From: Chloroflexus islandicus
GTDB lineage: Bacteria; Chloroflexota; Chloroflexia; Chloroflexales; Chloroflexaceae
Reading direction: 5' to 3'
DNA: 64,000 nt
Assembly (NCBI RefSeq): GCF_001650695.1
Contig: NZ_LWQS01000041.1
Span: 1-64,000 of the forward strand
Part shown: one piece after another, positions 24,763 to 33,558 of the stretch
Position numbering within the stretch: position 1 is the first letter of the stretch
How the letters are laid out: every line of letters begins with the position of its first letter
The notes under the pieces: model-generated
Seen by the model: only the letters and a program-made list of their open reading frames with translations
Database searches by the model: none
Told to the model about the DNA's origin: nothing
Made by a program: the position numbers and the translations under genes

Positions 24763-26328
24763 TCACCCCTCAGCGCTCGCGGCGTTACCTCCATCCTGTT
24801 GAAACATCCGCTTTAACGCCTGCTTGTCAATCTTGCCGGCCCCGGTCTTGGGCAGTTCGGGAAGGGTCACAACCCGTTTCGGCAGCTTATAGCGGGCCAA
24901 ACGCGCGCCGGCAAACGCGAGCAGGTCTTGGTCAGAGAAGTCGCTGCCGGGGCGCACCACCACTGCCGCCCACCCCACTTCGCCCCAGTGCGGGTCGGGC
25001 ATCCCCACCAGTGCCACTTCGGCGACGGCCGGGTGCCCGGCTAAGACGCTCTCAACCTCGGCGGGATAGATGTTTTCGCCGCCAGAGATGATCACATCTT
25101 TCAACCTGCCGACAATGCGATAACATCCATCGGTATCAACACTGGCCAGATCGCCAGTGCGCAGCCAGCCATCCACAAAAGCCGCCGCCGTCTCGGCAGG
25201 CCGCCGCCAATAGCCGGCGCAAACGTGCGGGCCGCGAATCTGCAATTCGCCGACTTCGTCCGGGCCGCAGAGGCGGCCATCACTCGCTACCACCCGCACA
25301 TCGATAAACATCAGCGGATAGCCGACCGCTCCCGGCTTGGCCCGCACCAGCTCCGGCGGCAGCCAGAAGGTGTTGGGGCCGGCTTCGGTCAGGCCGTAGC
25401 CGGTCTTAAAGTCAATGCCGCGCTCCCAGAAGGCGTGGAAGACCGGTTCGGGGCAGGGTGCGCCGCCGCTGATCACGATCCGCATACGGCTGAAGTCAAC
25501 CGTCGGCCAGCGCGGGTGTTGTTGCATAGCGATGAACATCGTCGGTACGCCGAAGAACAGGGTGGCTGGGCCGTGATCAATCAGATCGAAGACCTGATCG
25601 ACATTGAAGCCGCGACAGACGATCGAGGCGCCGCCGATTTGCACGAGTGGCGCGGTAAAGACGTTGAGGCCACCGGTGTGGAAGAGGGGCGCGTTAAGGA
25701 TGGCCACATCGTCGGGCCGCAACTGCCAGCTCATCACCGTATTGACCGCGTTGGCGGTAATGCTACGGTAGGTGAGAATGGCCCCTTTTGGCAAGCCGGT
25801 GCTGCCGCCGGTGTAGCAAATGACCCACGGATCGTTCCAGCTCAGCGTGACCGGGGTGCATTCGGCGGGCAACGTGTCGCGTTGGGCAATGGTTGGATCG
25901 GATGGATCGGCGGGTGGCGCGCCGTCAATTGCCAGCCAGTGCGCGACCGATGGCGCTTGCGCGCGCAGGGTGAGCGTCATGGCGGCGTATTCGGGGCCAT
26001 ACGCCAGCACCTTCGGCTCGCCATCGGCGATCAAATCGCTCAGCTCGGCAGCGGTCAGCCGCCAGTTGAGCGGTTGCAGGATCGCGCCGAGTTTCGCGCA
26101 GGCAAACCACAGATCGAGCAGATCGACGCAGTTTTGGGCCAACGTCGCCACCCGATCGCCCCGCTCAACACCCAACGCGCGCAGCAGATTGGCGGTGCGG
26201 TTCGCCACCGCATTCCACTCGCCGTAAGTGATTGGGCGCATGCCATGCTGGGCATCGAACAGCGCCACCGTATGCGGTGACAACTGTGCGCGCCGGCCCA
26301 GCCAGTCGCCAAGGTTCATCACGTCCAT
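24763..26328 (-). CDS. Acyl-CoA synthetase (AMP-forming)
   Basis: A 521-residue member of the ANL superfamily. Core motifs are CYTGGSTGLPKGAI (P-loop), GYGLTEAGPNTF, WLRTGDLASVD and GRLKDVIISGGENIYPAE, plus the catalytic lysine segment LPKTGAGKIDKQALK. It activates a carboxylic acid to the CoA thioester; the acid is not identifiable, though relatives act on medium-chain or aryl acids. It is the first gene of the block read toward the hydrolases, hydratases and importer. ATG 26319 is an alternative start. Confidence 0.92.
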   Translation of the reverse strand: MDVMNLGDWLGRRAQLSPHTVALFDAQHGMRPITYGEWNAVANRTANLLRALGVERGDRVATLAQNCVDLLDLWFACAKLGAILQPLNWRLTAAELSDLIADGEPKVLAYGPEYAAMTLTLRAQAPSVAHWLAIDGAPPADPSDPTIAQRDTLPAECTPVTLSWNDPWVICYTGGSTGLPKGAILTYRSITANAVNTVMSWQLRPDDVAILNAPLFHTGGLNVFTAPLVQIGGASIVCRGFNVDQVFDLIDHGPATLFFGVPTMFIAMQQHPRWPTVDFSRMRIVISGGAPCPEPVFHAFWERGIDFKTGYGLTEAGPNTFWLPPELVRAKPGAVGYPLMFIDVRVVASDGRLCGPDEVGELQIRGPHVCAGYWRRPAETAAAFVDGWLRTGDLASVDTDGCYRIVGRLKDVIISGGENIYPAEVESVLAGHPAVAEVALVGMPDPHWGEVGWAAVVVRPGSDFSDQDLLAFAGARLARYKLPKRVVTLPELPKTGAGKIDKQALKRMFQQDGGNAASAEG

Positions 26329-26424
26329 GTGTTCTGTGCGGCGTCGCCGCCGCGATACGCGCAGATGCGCAACGTGTAGCCGGGGATTTGTGGTTGAGGG
26401 TAGCAGAAGGGGGTTGCGCGGCGG

Positions 26425-29400
26425 TTACAAATCGGTAACAGGCGGTAGGGTGGCGTCACCGGCGCGCAGCCGTTCGGCTAAGGCGAGCGTGATCGGCGCT
26501 GGTTCCACCTCTAATTCGCGCGCCAGATTATCTACGCAGCGTTGGAAGACGCGCAAGGCGGCGGCGCGATTGCCTTGGCGAGCATGGGCCAGCATCAACA
26601 GCCGGTAGGCCCGCTCCCAACAGTTGTCGTAGCCAAGCATGCGTTCAGCGAGGGCAATCACCTCTTCGTCGCGCCCCTGCTCGGCCAGCGCCTGCGCTAG
26701 CCGGTCGGCGCTGCGCAAGAAGGTATTGCGCAACCGTTCCCGCTCGGCTTCGGCCCAACTCTCGTAGAGCGCGTCGGGCAAAAAGTCGCCGTGGTAGAGC
26801 TGCAAGGCCGCTTGCAGCCGCTGAATGCCGGCCTCGGTGCGGCCTTGATCGAGCAAGCGCAACCCATCGGCGCAGCCGGCGCTCAATTCAGCGCAATCGA
26901 GCCAGATATCGGCGGTGGGACGCAGCCGGTAGGCGCTGCCGTCGCGCGCAATGAACGATGAGGTCGCCTCGCTGCGACTCGGTTCGAGCACCCGGTAGAG
27001 CGCGCTCAGCGCCACCTTAAAATCACGGATCGCGGCTTCGGGGGCGAGGTGCGGCCACAGCATCTCAGCCAGCTCTTCGCGTTGCAACCAGCGGCTGCGA
27101 TGGGCAATCAACGCCTGCAAGAGCTGGCGCGCCTTGTCGCGCTGCCATTCACGGGCCTCGATTTCGTGATCGCCGCGCCACACCCGAAACGCTCCCAGTG
27201 TCTGCACCCGCAATTGGTAGCCGGGGTGCGCCTCCAACCCGCGCAGACCGAGCGTCGCTAACAAGCGTTCGATATAGTCGCGGTGATGGCCGCGCGCGCG
27301 GGCCGCCAGCACGACCGGCAGCGCGCGGCGCGGGTCGGTGAGACCGAGAAAGGTGGGGCGGGTGAAGAGGTAGTCGTAGCCGTGGGTGGCGCTGAGATCA
27401 AGCGCCTCGTTGATGGCAGCGATCGCCGCCGCATCCTGCCGTTGCTCGTGATAGGCAAGGGCTAGCCAGAGCGCCGCCGCCGCTTGACCGAACCGATCGC
27501 TGCACGCGCGCAGATCGGCGCGGGCGGCTAACAGCACCTCGTGCGCCCGTTCCACCTGCCCAGCGATCAGATGGCTCACGCCGCGTTGCAGTTGGATCAT
27601 CGCGCCTAACCAGAGATCGCCGGCCCACCGGCAGAACGCTTGGCCATCGGCGGCAGCGCTCTCGGCGGCGGCCAGATCGCCGGCCAAACCGTAGAGGCGC
27701 GTCAACCCCCACAGCGGTTCCACCCGCAGCCGATCAACCCCCAAGGCATTGCCTTCGGCCAAGGCTTTGCGGTAGTAGTCGAGCGCGTGGTCACGGGCGG
27801 CTGCCCCGGCAGTGGCGCTCTGCAACAACCACGCATGGCCAAGCCGGGCGTAGGCGACCGAGGTAATAAAGCGGGAATTGCGTTCAACCCCCACTTGCAC
27901 CCCCTCGCTAGCCATCGCCAGCGCCTGATCCACATCACCTTCAAACGCAGCGATCAAAGCCAGCACCAGCGCCGCTTCGCGATGGCCGCGCGGGGCCGGG
28001 GTCGCGCCGCGCGCTGTGGCCACCCGCTCGTGATCGCGCCACGCCTGCAACAAGGCTCGCGCCGCCGCCAACTGGCCGGTGCGCAGCTTAACCCGCGCAC
28101 TGAGCAGGTCAGCCGCCGGACTAGCCGCGCGCAACTGGCTCGCTTGCTGCTGCAAAGCTTCGGCCTCGGCGGGTTGGCCCATATTGAGCTTATTCTCGGC
28201 CAGCAATTCCAGCACGCGGGCGCGGGCCACCTGATCCTCCAACCCCTCGCTGACCCGCAGCGCCTCTTGCAACACACTCTCGGCTTGGGCCGGCTGCACT
28301 TGATCGATGTAGACCAGCGCCTGCCCGTACAGCGCGCGGGCCAGCTCGGCCCGATCACCCTGCTGGCGGCTGGTTGCTTCAGCTTGGGCATACCAGTTCC
28401 GGGCCTCGTCGAAGCGGGCGCGCAGCCGGTAGAGGTCGCCGAGGTAGCATTGCAGCCGGGGCCGGTTGGCGATCAACTCCGCCGGCAGCGCATCAATCCA
28501 GCCAGCGACGGTATCGAGCCGGCCATTGCGCAACGCCTCTTCACCGGCGGCCTCAATCGCATCAGCGGCGATCGCGCCTTCACCGGCGGCGAACCAGTGA
28601 TAGATGGCCTCTTCGGCGAGGCCGGCGGCAGCGTAGTGCTGCGCTGCCCGCCGGTGGCGCGCCGCCAAATCGGGATCGTGGCGGGTCTGCTGGCGCAAAA
28701 AGTCGTGAAACAGGTGATGGTAACGATAATGATCGGCCCCCAAGTCAACCACAAAGAGATCGCGATCACGCACCTGCGCCAACAGTTCGGCGCTGTCAGC
28801 GGCTTGGCGCACCGCATCGCAAGCCGCCGCGGTCAGCACCCGCAACGGCGCCGTCGCGCGCAAAAAGGCGGCAATCTCTGGCGGCTGGCGATCAAGCACA
28901 TCGCAGGCCAGAAAGTCGAATAACGCCACCAGCGAAGCTGGGCCGTTCGCCAGCACTTCGGCCACGCTCCGCGCCTGCCCGCCGCGCAACCCCTGCCAAA
29001 CCAGTTGCAACGCAATCGGCCACCCTTCCGTCTGGTGGCTAAGCAGATCAACATCGGCGGCGCTCAACGGCATGCCAAAGACCTCGGCGAAGAGCGCAGC
29101 AATCTCATCGCGAGTAAAAGCCAACGCCTCGCGGTGCAATTCCAGCACCTCGCCGCGCGCGCGCCAGCGCACCAGCTCGCCGCTGACAATCGGGTAGCGA
29201 GTGGCAATCAACAAGCTCAACCACGGCGGCGCGTAGGTAATCAGCCGTTCGGTCAAGGCGCGGATCTCGGCGGATGCCGTCACGAAGTGGTAGTCATCGA
29301 GAATGAGCAGGGTTGGCCGGGGATCAACGCCGGCCAGCGCATTCAGCAACCCATCGAGCGCCTGCGTCCACGCCGTCCGGTCAGCGGGACGGGCATGCAG

Positions 29401-29712
29401 CGCCGCCAGCGCTTCCGGCGCGCCTTGCGGCAACACCGGCGCGCAGGCCGCAGTCAGATAGGTCAAAAACGTCACCGGATCGCGGTCGCTCTCGCCAATC
29501 GTATACCAGCAGACGGTCTGCGCACTGGCCGCCAGCTCAGCCAGCGCCGTGGTCTTGCCATAGCCAGCGCCGGCCTGCACCAGCGTCACCCGATAATCAA
29601 ACGCCTCGCGCAAGCGCGCCGTGACTGCCGGGCGCACCAGCCGGTAACGGTGCGGTCGCGGCGGCGCGACTTTAGCCTGCAACAACACTGTCTCCTCACG
29701 CGCCATCGCCAT
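26425..29712 (-). CDS. MalT/LuxR-family STAND ATPase regulator with C-terminal BTAD output
   Basis: A 1095-residue regulator. N-terminal KVAPPR...LVRP opening of MalT-type proteins, Walker A GAGYGKTT (about residues 47-54), Walker B LLILDDYH, then a long alpha-helical TPR-like region (~380-800). From ~832 there is a winged-helix domain (RVQTLGAFRVW, KARQLLQALI) followed by a bacterial transcriptional activation domain (LYHGDFLPDALYESWAE). So the usual LuxR HTH is replaced by a SARP/AfsR-like output. It is probably an inducer-gated activator. It lies directly upstream of the acyl-CoA synthetase gene on the same strand, with a ~100-base gap. The start is uncertain: GTG 29736, ATG 29712 or 29706; no ribosome site is seen. 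Confidence 0.88.
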   Translation of the reverse strand: MAMAREETVLLQAKVAPPRPHRYRLVRPAVTARLREAFDYRVTLVQAGAGYGKTTALAELAASAQTVCWYTIGESDRDPVTFLTYLTAACAPVLPQGAPEALAALHARPADRTAWTQALDGLLNALAGVDPRPTLLILDDYHFVTASAEIRALTERLITYAPPWLSLLIATRYPIVSGELVRWRARGEVLELHREALAFTRDEIAALFAEVFGMPLSAADVDLLSHQTEGWPIALQLVWQGLRGGQARSVAEVLANGPASLVALFDFLACDVLDRQPPEIAAFLRATAPLRVLTAAACDAVRQAADSAELLAQVRDRDLFVVDLGADHYRYHHLFHDFLRQQTRHDPDLAARHRRAAQHYAAAGLAEEAIYHWFAAGEGAIAADAIEAAGEEALRNGRLDTVAGWIDALPAELIANRPRLQCYLGDLYRLRARFDEARNWYAQAEATSRQQGDRAELARALYGQALVYIDQVQPAQAESVLQEALRVSEGLEDQVARARVLELLAENKLNMGQPAEAEALQQQASQLRAASPAADLLSARVKLRTGQLAAARALLQAWRDHERVATARGATPAPRGHREAALVLALIAAFEGDVDQALAMASEGVQVGVERNSRFITSVAYARLGHAWLLQSATAGAAARDHALDYYRKALAEGNALGVDRLRVEPLWGLTRLYGLAGDLAAAESAAADGQAFCRWAGDLWLGAMIQLQRGVSHLIAGQVERAHEVLLAARADLRACSDRFGQAAAALWLALAYHEQRQDAAAIAAINEALDLSATHGYDYLFTRPTFLGLTDPRRALPVVLAARARGHHRDYIERLLATLGLRGLEAHPGYQLRVQTLGAFRVWRGDHEIEAREWQRDKARQLLQALIAHRSRWLQREELAEMLWPHLAPEAAIRDFKVALSALYRVLEPSRSEATSSFIARDGSAYRLRPTADIWLDCAELSAGCADGLRLLDQGRTEAGIQRLQAALQLYHGDFLPDALYESWAEAERERLRNTFLRSADRLAQALAEQGRDEEVIALAERMLGYDNCWERAYRLLMLAHARQGNRAAALRVFQRCVDNLARELEVEPAPITLALAERLRAGDATLPPVTDL

Positions 29713-29750
29713 AGCGGTATGGTGATACAGGGCCACTGATGGTACCGAGT

Positions 29751-29759
29751 ATTATACCA
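29751..29759 (-). promoter_or_regulatory. Extended -10 promoter for the BTAD regulator
   Basis: On the minus strand TGGTATAAT forms an extended -10 element (TATAAT at 29756-29751) without a good -35. Transcription would begin near 29744, giving a short leader before ATG 29712 and almost none before GTG 29736. Confidence 0.45.
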
Positions 29760-31180
29760 GCAGCGCGACGGGCAGCGGCGGCGCAGAGGGTTTGGTGGGG
29801 AATAGCCACAAAGAGACACAAAAGGGGAATAGCCACGAAAAGACACAAAATACACAAAAACGTACAACCTTTTGTGCCTTTTGTGTCTTTTTGTGGCTAT
29901 TCGGTTCCGTGCCCCCACCCCGTGCCCCTCCCCCGCTGGGGGAGGGGTACGCGGCTCCTCCCCACAGCGGGGGGAGGCTGGGAGGGGGGCATCGTCCTCC
30001 CCGGTTGTCATTGCGAGCGGAGCGCAGCGCAGCGAAGCAATCCCCCGCGAGCACGGAAGCGGAACCTTGCCGCCGCAGGGGGAGCGTGCTGTGGGCGCTG
30101 ACGGTACATAGACCCTCACCCCCAACCCCTCTCCCGCAATGCGGGAGAGGGGCGCTGCTGCGTTCCGCTCAAGCAATGCCTTACCCGTCCATCGCGCGGC
30201 TCCCCCGCTCCCGCCGTCAGGTGGGAGCGGGGGCTGGGGGGTGAGGGCCAGCCCGCTGCGCGGGTGGAATAGCCACGAAAAGACACAAAACGCACAAAAA
30301 CGTACAACCTTTTGTGCCTTTTGCGTCTCTTTGTGGCTATTCGGTTCCGTGCCCCCACCCCGTGCCCCTCCCCCGCTGGGGGAGGGGAAGCGATACCTTT
30401 CAGGGAGCCTGTTCCGCTGAAGCAGGAGATTGCTTCGGGCGCTCCGCGCCCTCGCAATGACAAAAGATCGGCAGCGCCGCCTCCCGCCTGTCATTGCGAG
30501 CGCAGCGAAGCAATCCCCCGCGAGCACGGAAGCGGAACCTTGCCGCCGGAGGGGGAGCGGGCTTCGGGCGCTGGCGGTACATAGACCCTCACCCCACATC
30601 CCCTCTCCCGCAACGCGGGAGAGGGGCGCTGCTGCGTTCCGCTCCTGCCATGCCTCGCCCGCCCATCGCGCGGCTCCCCCGCTCCCGCCGTCAGGTGGGA
30701 GCAGGGGCTGGGGGGTGAGGGCCAGCCCGCTGCGCGGGTGGAATAGCCACGAAAAGACACAAAACGCACAAAAACGTACAACCTTTTGTGCCTTTTGCGT
30801 CTCTTTGTGGCTATTCGGTTCCGTGCCCCCACCCCGTGCCCCTCCCCCGCTGGGGGAGGGGAAGCGACCCCTGTCAGGGAGCCGGTTCCGCTGAAGCAGG
30901 AGATTGCTTCGGGCGCTCCGCGCCCTCGCAATGACAAAAGATCGGCAGCGCCGCTCTCCGGTTGTCATTGCGAGCGGAGCGCAGCGCAGCGAAGCAATCC
31001 CCCGCGAGCACGGAAGCGGAACCTTGCCGCCGCAGGAGGAGCGTGCTGTGGGCGCTGACGCGCCCTCGCAATGACATTATTCCCTCCGCGTCCTCTGCGC
31101 CCTCTGCGGTAAAAAAGACACAAAAAGCCCAAAAACGTACAACCTTTTGCGCCTCTTTGTGGCTATTCCTGCCCCCCTTT
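29760..31180. repeat. Composite repeat block with a 474-base tandem duplication
   Basis: No supported gene in 1.4 kb. A composite unit at about 30006-30475 is repeated at about 30480-30950 with an offset of ~474 bases and few changes; a third partial copy starts at 30965. Each unit runs: TCATTGCGAG palindrome, CTCTCCCGC hairpin, CCCGCTCCCGCCGTCAGG tract, AGCCCGCTGCGCGGGT, an AATAGCCACGAAA palindrome, a CCCCGCTGGGGGAGGGG tract and the closing CTCGCAATGACA half. Further AATAGCCACAAA copies lie at 29801-29902 and 31105-31168. A CCTCTGCGCCCTCTGCGG unit is at 31090-31112. Confidence 0.88.
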
Positions 31181-31208
31181 GCCTATTCCCCGCCACCTAC
31201 GGTATACT
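31179..31208 (+). promoter_or_regulatory. Predicted promoter of mtnP
   Basis: TTGCCT (31179-31184) and TATACT (31203-31208), 18 bases apart, immediately after the repeat block; leader of about 33 bases to the mtnP ATG. Confidence 0.4.
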
Positions 31209-31247
31209 GCATAGCGGCGTAGTCTTCTGAACTAAGGAGCACTGGCT

Positions 31248-32114
31248 ATGAGCAGCGCAATGATCGGTGTAATCGGCGGCAGCGGGCTGTACGCAATGCC
31301 TGATCTCAAAAACCCGGAAGAGGTGCGCCTGACGACGCCGTTTGGCGATCCGAGCGATGCGTTTATCATCGGTGAATTGGAAGGCCGGCGGGTGGCGTTT
31401 TTGCCCCGGCACGGGCGTGGCCATCGCCTCAATCCCAGCGAAGTGCCGGCGCGGGCCAATATCTATGCCTTTAAGCTGTTGGGCGTGCGGGCGCTGATCT
31501 CGGTCAGCGCGGTCGGTTCGCTGCGCGAAGATTACGCTCCCGGTCACGCGGTTATTCCCGATCAAATTTTCGATCGCACCAAGGGCATCCGTCCCGCTAC
31601 CTTCTTTGAGGGTGGCGTCGTGGCCCATGTCGGCTTCGACCGGCCCTTCTGCCCAAACCTCAGCAACATTCTCTTGCATGCCGCGCAAGCTGCCGGTGCG
31701 GTAGTGCATCAGGGCGGGACGCTGGTGGTGATGGAGGGGCCGCAGTTTTCGACCAAGGCGGAGAGTGAAGAAAATCGCCGCCGCGGCCATAGCCTGATCG
31801 GGATGACGGCGCTGCCCGAAGCTAAGCTGGCCCGTGAGGCTGAGATTGCCTATGCTACGCTGGCGATGGTGACGGATTACGATGTTTGGCATCCCGAACA
31901 CGATGCGGTGACGGTTGAGCAAGTGATTCGGGTGCTGAATGCGAATGTGGCTCTGTCGCAGCAGATTGTGCGCTTGGCGGTGGCTCAGATCGATGAGAAC
32001 TTTACCAGTCCGGCTCACGATGCGCTGCGCCATGCGATTATCACCCATCCTGATTATATTCCCGCCGCGGTCAAAGAGCGGTTAGCGCCGATTGCCGGCC
32101 GGTATTGGTCGTAA
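31248..32114 (+). CDS. mtnP: S-methyl-5'-thioadenosine phosphorylase
   Basis: A 288-residue purine nucleoside phosphorylase of the MTAP type. Visible are GGSGLYAMP at the N-terminus, phosphate/ribose site PRHGRGHRLNP, SVSAVGSLRE, GPQFSTKAES and the MTAP-type TDYDVWHPEHD base-binding segment. It splits methylthioadenosine from polyamine synthesis to adenine and methylthioribose 1-phosphate. AAGGAG precedes the ATG by 9 bases. The cofE start is 1 base beyond its stop codon. Confidence 0.93.
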   Translation: MSSAMIGVIGGSGLYAMPDLKNPEEVRLTTPFGDPSDAFIIGELEGRRVAFLPRHGRGHRLNPSEVPARANIYAFKLLGVRALISVSAVGSLREDYAPGHAVIPDQIFDRTKGIRPATFFEGGVVAHVGFDRPFCPNLSNILLHAAQAAGAVVHQGGTLVVMEGPQFSTKAESEENRRRGHSLIGMTALPEAKLAREAEIAYATLAMVTDYDVWHPEHDAVTVEQVIRVLNANVALSQQIVRLAVAQIDENFTSPAHDALRHAIITHPDYIPAAVKERLAPIAGRYWS

Positions 32115-32115
32115 C

Positions 32116-32877
32116 ATGACATCCCAATCTGAGATTCGGATTATCCCGTTGCGCGGCATTGGCGAGGTGCGGCCGGGTGATGATCTGGCCGCCATCCTCG
32201 CCACGGCGATCGATGATGTTGGCGGATTAGTCGCCGGTGATATTCTGGTCGTCACCCAAAAGATAGTCTCGAAGGCCGAGGGCCGGCTGGTTGATCCGGC
32301 TACGATTGAGCCGTCGCCGTTTGCCCATCAGATTGCCCGCACCGCCAAAAAAGACGCCCATTATCAAGAGGTGGTCTTGCGCGAGAGCAAGCGTATCGTT
32401 AAGATGGCGAATGGCGTGCTCATTACCGAAACCCATCACGGGTTTGTCTGCGCCAACAGCGGGGTTGATGAGTCGAACGTCGATGGCGGGAGGCGGTTGG
32501 CGTTGCTGCCGGTTGATCCCGACGCCAGCGCCGCTGCGTTGCGCGCCGCCTTGGCTGCCCGCTACGACCACGCGCCGGCGGTGATCATTACCGATACCTT
32601 TGGCCGGCCATGGCGTGAAGGGCAGGTTAATGTCGCGATCGGCGTCGCCGGCATTGCCCCGCTGCGCGATTTCGCCGGTGTTGCTGACTCCTACGGCTAT
32701 ACAATGCAGGCCACGTTGATCGCCGTCGCCGATGAGCTGGCCGCTGCCGCCGAGCTGGTGATGGGCAAGATCGATCGCGTGCCGGCGGCGCTGGTGCGCG
32801 GCTACCAGTACCAACCGAGCGAGACCGCCACTGCGCGCCAGTTGATCCGCGATCCCCGCTTTGATCTGTTCCGATGA
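32116..32877 (+). CDS. cofE: Coenzyme F420-0:L-glutamate ligase
   Basis: A 253-residue CofE. Motifs GDILVVTQKIVSKAEGRLVD, TETHHGFVCANSGVDESNV and ITDTFGRPWREGQVNVAIG match the family. It adds gamma-linked glutamates to F420-0 using GTP. ATG 32116 sits 1 base after the mtnP stop. A nitroreductase follows 71 bases on; in actinobacteria the two are fused as FbiB. It implies the organism makes F420, although other F420 genes are not in this window. Confidence 0.92.
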   Translation: MTSQSEIRIIPLRGIGEVRPGDDLAAILATAIDDVGGLVAGDILVVTQKIVSKAEGRLVDPATIEPSPFAHQIARTAKKDAHYQEVVLRESKRIVKMANGVLITETHHGFVCANSGVDESNVDGGRRLALLPVDPDASAAALRAALAARYDHAPAVIITDTFGRPWREGQVNVAIGVAGIAPLRDFAGVADSYGYTMQATLIAVADELAAAAELVMGKIDRVPAALVRGYQYQPSETATARQLIRDPRFDLFR

Positions 32878-32889
32878 TGGTTCTAGAGG

Positions 32890-32945
32890 TGTGTCAGAGG
32901 ACGCGGAGGATATGTGCGAGTCCTCTGCGTCCGCTGTGGTGAAAA
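32890..32945 (+). repeat. CCTCTGCGTCCGC inverted repeat in the cofE-nitroreductase gap
   Basis: CAGAGGACGCGGAGG and CCTCTGCGTCCGCTG form a fold-back separated by a short loop. It belongs to the CCTCTGCGG family seen also at 31090, 35585-35690 and 53140-53430. Confidence 0.6.
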
Positions 32946-32948
32946 CCT

Positions 32949-33551
32949 ATGGACTTTTTGACGCTGGCCCAAACTCGCCGCACTGTGCGCGCCTTTTTGC
33001 CTGACCCGCCGCCACGGGCCGCCATCGAGCAAATCCTCACCGCCGCCAGTTGGGCGCCATCGCCCCACGGTCGCCAGCCGTGGCGGTTTGTAGTGGTTGA
33101 GTCGGCTGAACGTAAAGCGGCCTTGGCTGAGGCGATGGGTGAGGCGTGGCGCTACCACCTCGGCCTCGACGGTCACGATCCAGCGACGATTGAGCAGCGG
33201 CTGCAACGCTCGCGGGAGCGGGTGCTCAATGCGCCGGTGATCATTATTCCCTGCCTTTATCTGAACGATCTGGATGTCTATCCCGATCCTGACCGCCAAG
33301 CTGCTGAGACCACGATGGCCATCCAGAGTTTGGGGTGCGCGGTGCAGAATATGCTCTTGGCGGCATTTGCGCTCGGCTTGGCCGCAGGTTGGATGTGCGC
33401 GCCCTTGTTTGCGCCGGCGGCGGTGCGGGCTGCGCTTGATTTAGCCGATGATCTGCACCCGCAGGCCCTGATTCCCATCGGCTATCTAGCCCAAGAACCG
33501 AAACGCCGTCCGCGCCGGCCATTGAGCGAGTTGGTGGTTGGGTGGATGTGA
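32949..33551 (+). CDS. Nitroreductase-family protein, FbiB C-terminal-domain-like
   Basis: A 200-residue FMN-dependent nitroreductase-fold protein (RRTVRAFLPDPPP, AASWAPSPHGRQPWRFVV, AIQSLGCAVQNMLLAAFALGL split across the fold). The placement right after cofE and the overall sequence resemble the C-terminal domain of actinobacterial FbiB, which reduces dehydro-F420-0 made from phosphoenolpyruvate. That role is inferred from context; a BluB-like or general nitroreductase role is less likely. Confidence 0.82.
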   Translation: MDFLTLAQTRRTVRAFLPDPPPRAAIEQILTAASWAPSPHGRQPWRFVVVESAERKAALAEAMGEAWRYHLGLDGHDPATIEQRLQRSRERVLNAPVIIIPCLYLNDLDVYPDPDRQAAETTMAIQSLGCAVQNMLLAAFALGLAAGWMCAPLFAPAAVRAALDLADDLHPQALIPIGYLAQEPKRRPRRPLSELVVGWM

Positions 33552-33558
33552 CCGTGCG

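Noticed and set aside
29586-30968. 460-residue open frame on the minus strand
   Set aside because: It runs through the duplicated repeat block and only its end overlaps the regulator's N-terminus. The product is low-complexity Pro/Arg/Gly sequence repeated at the DNA period.
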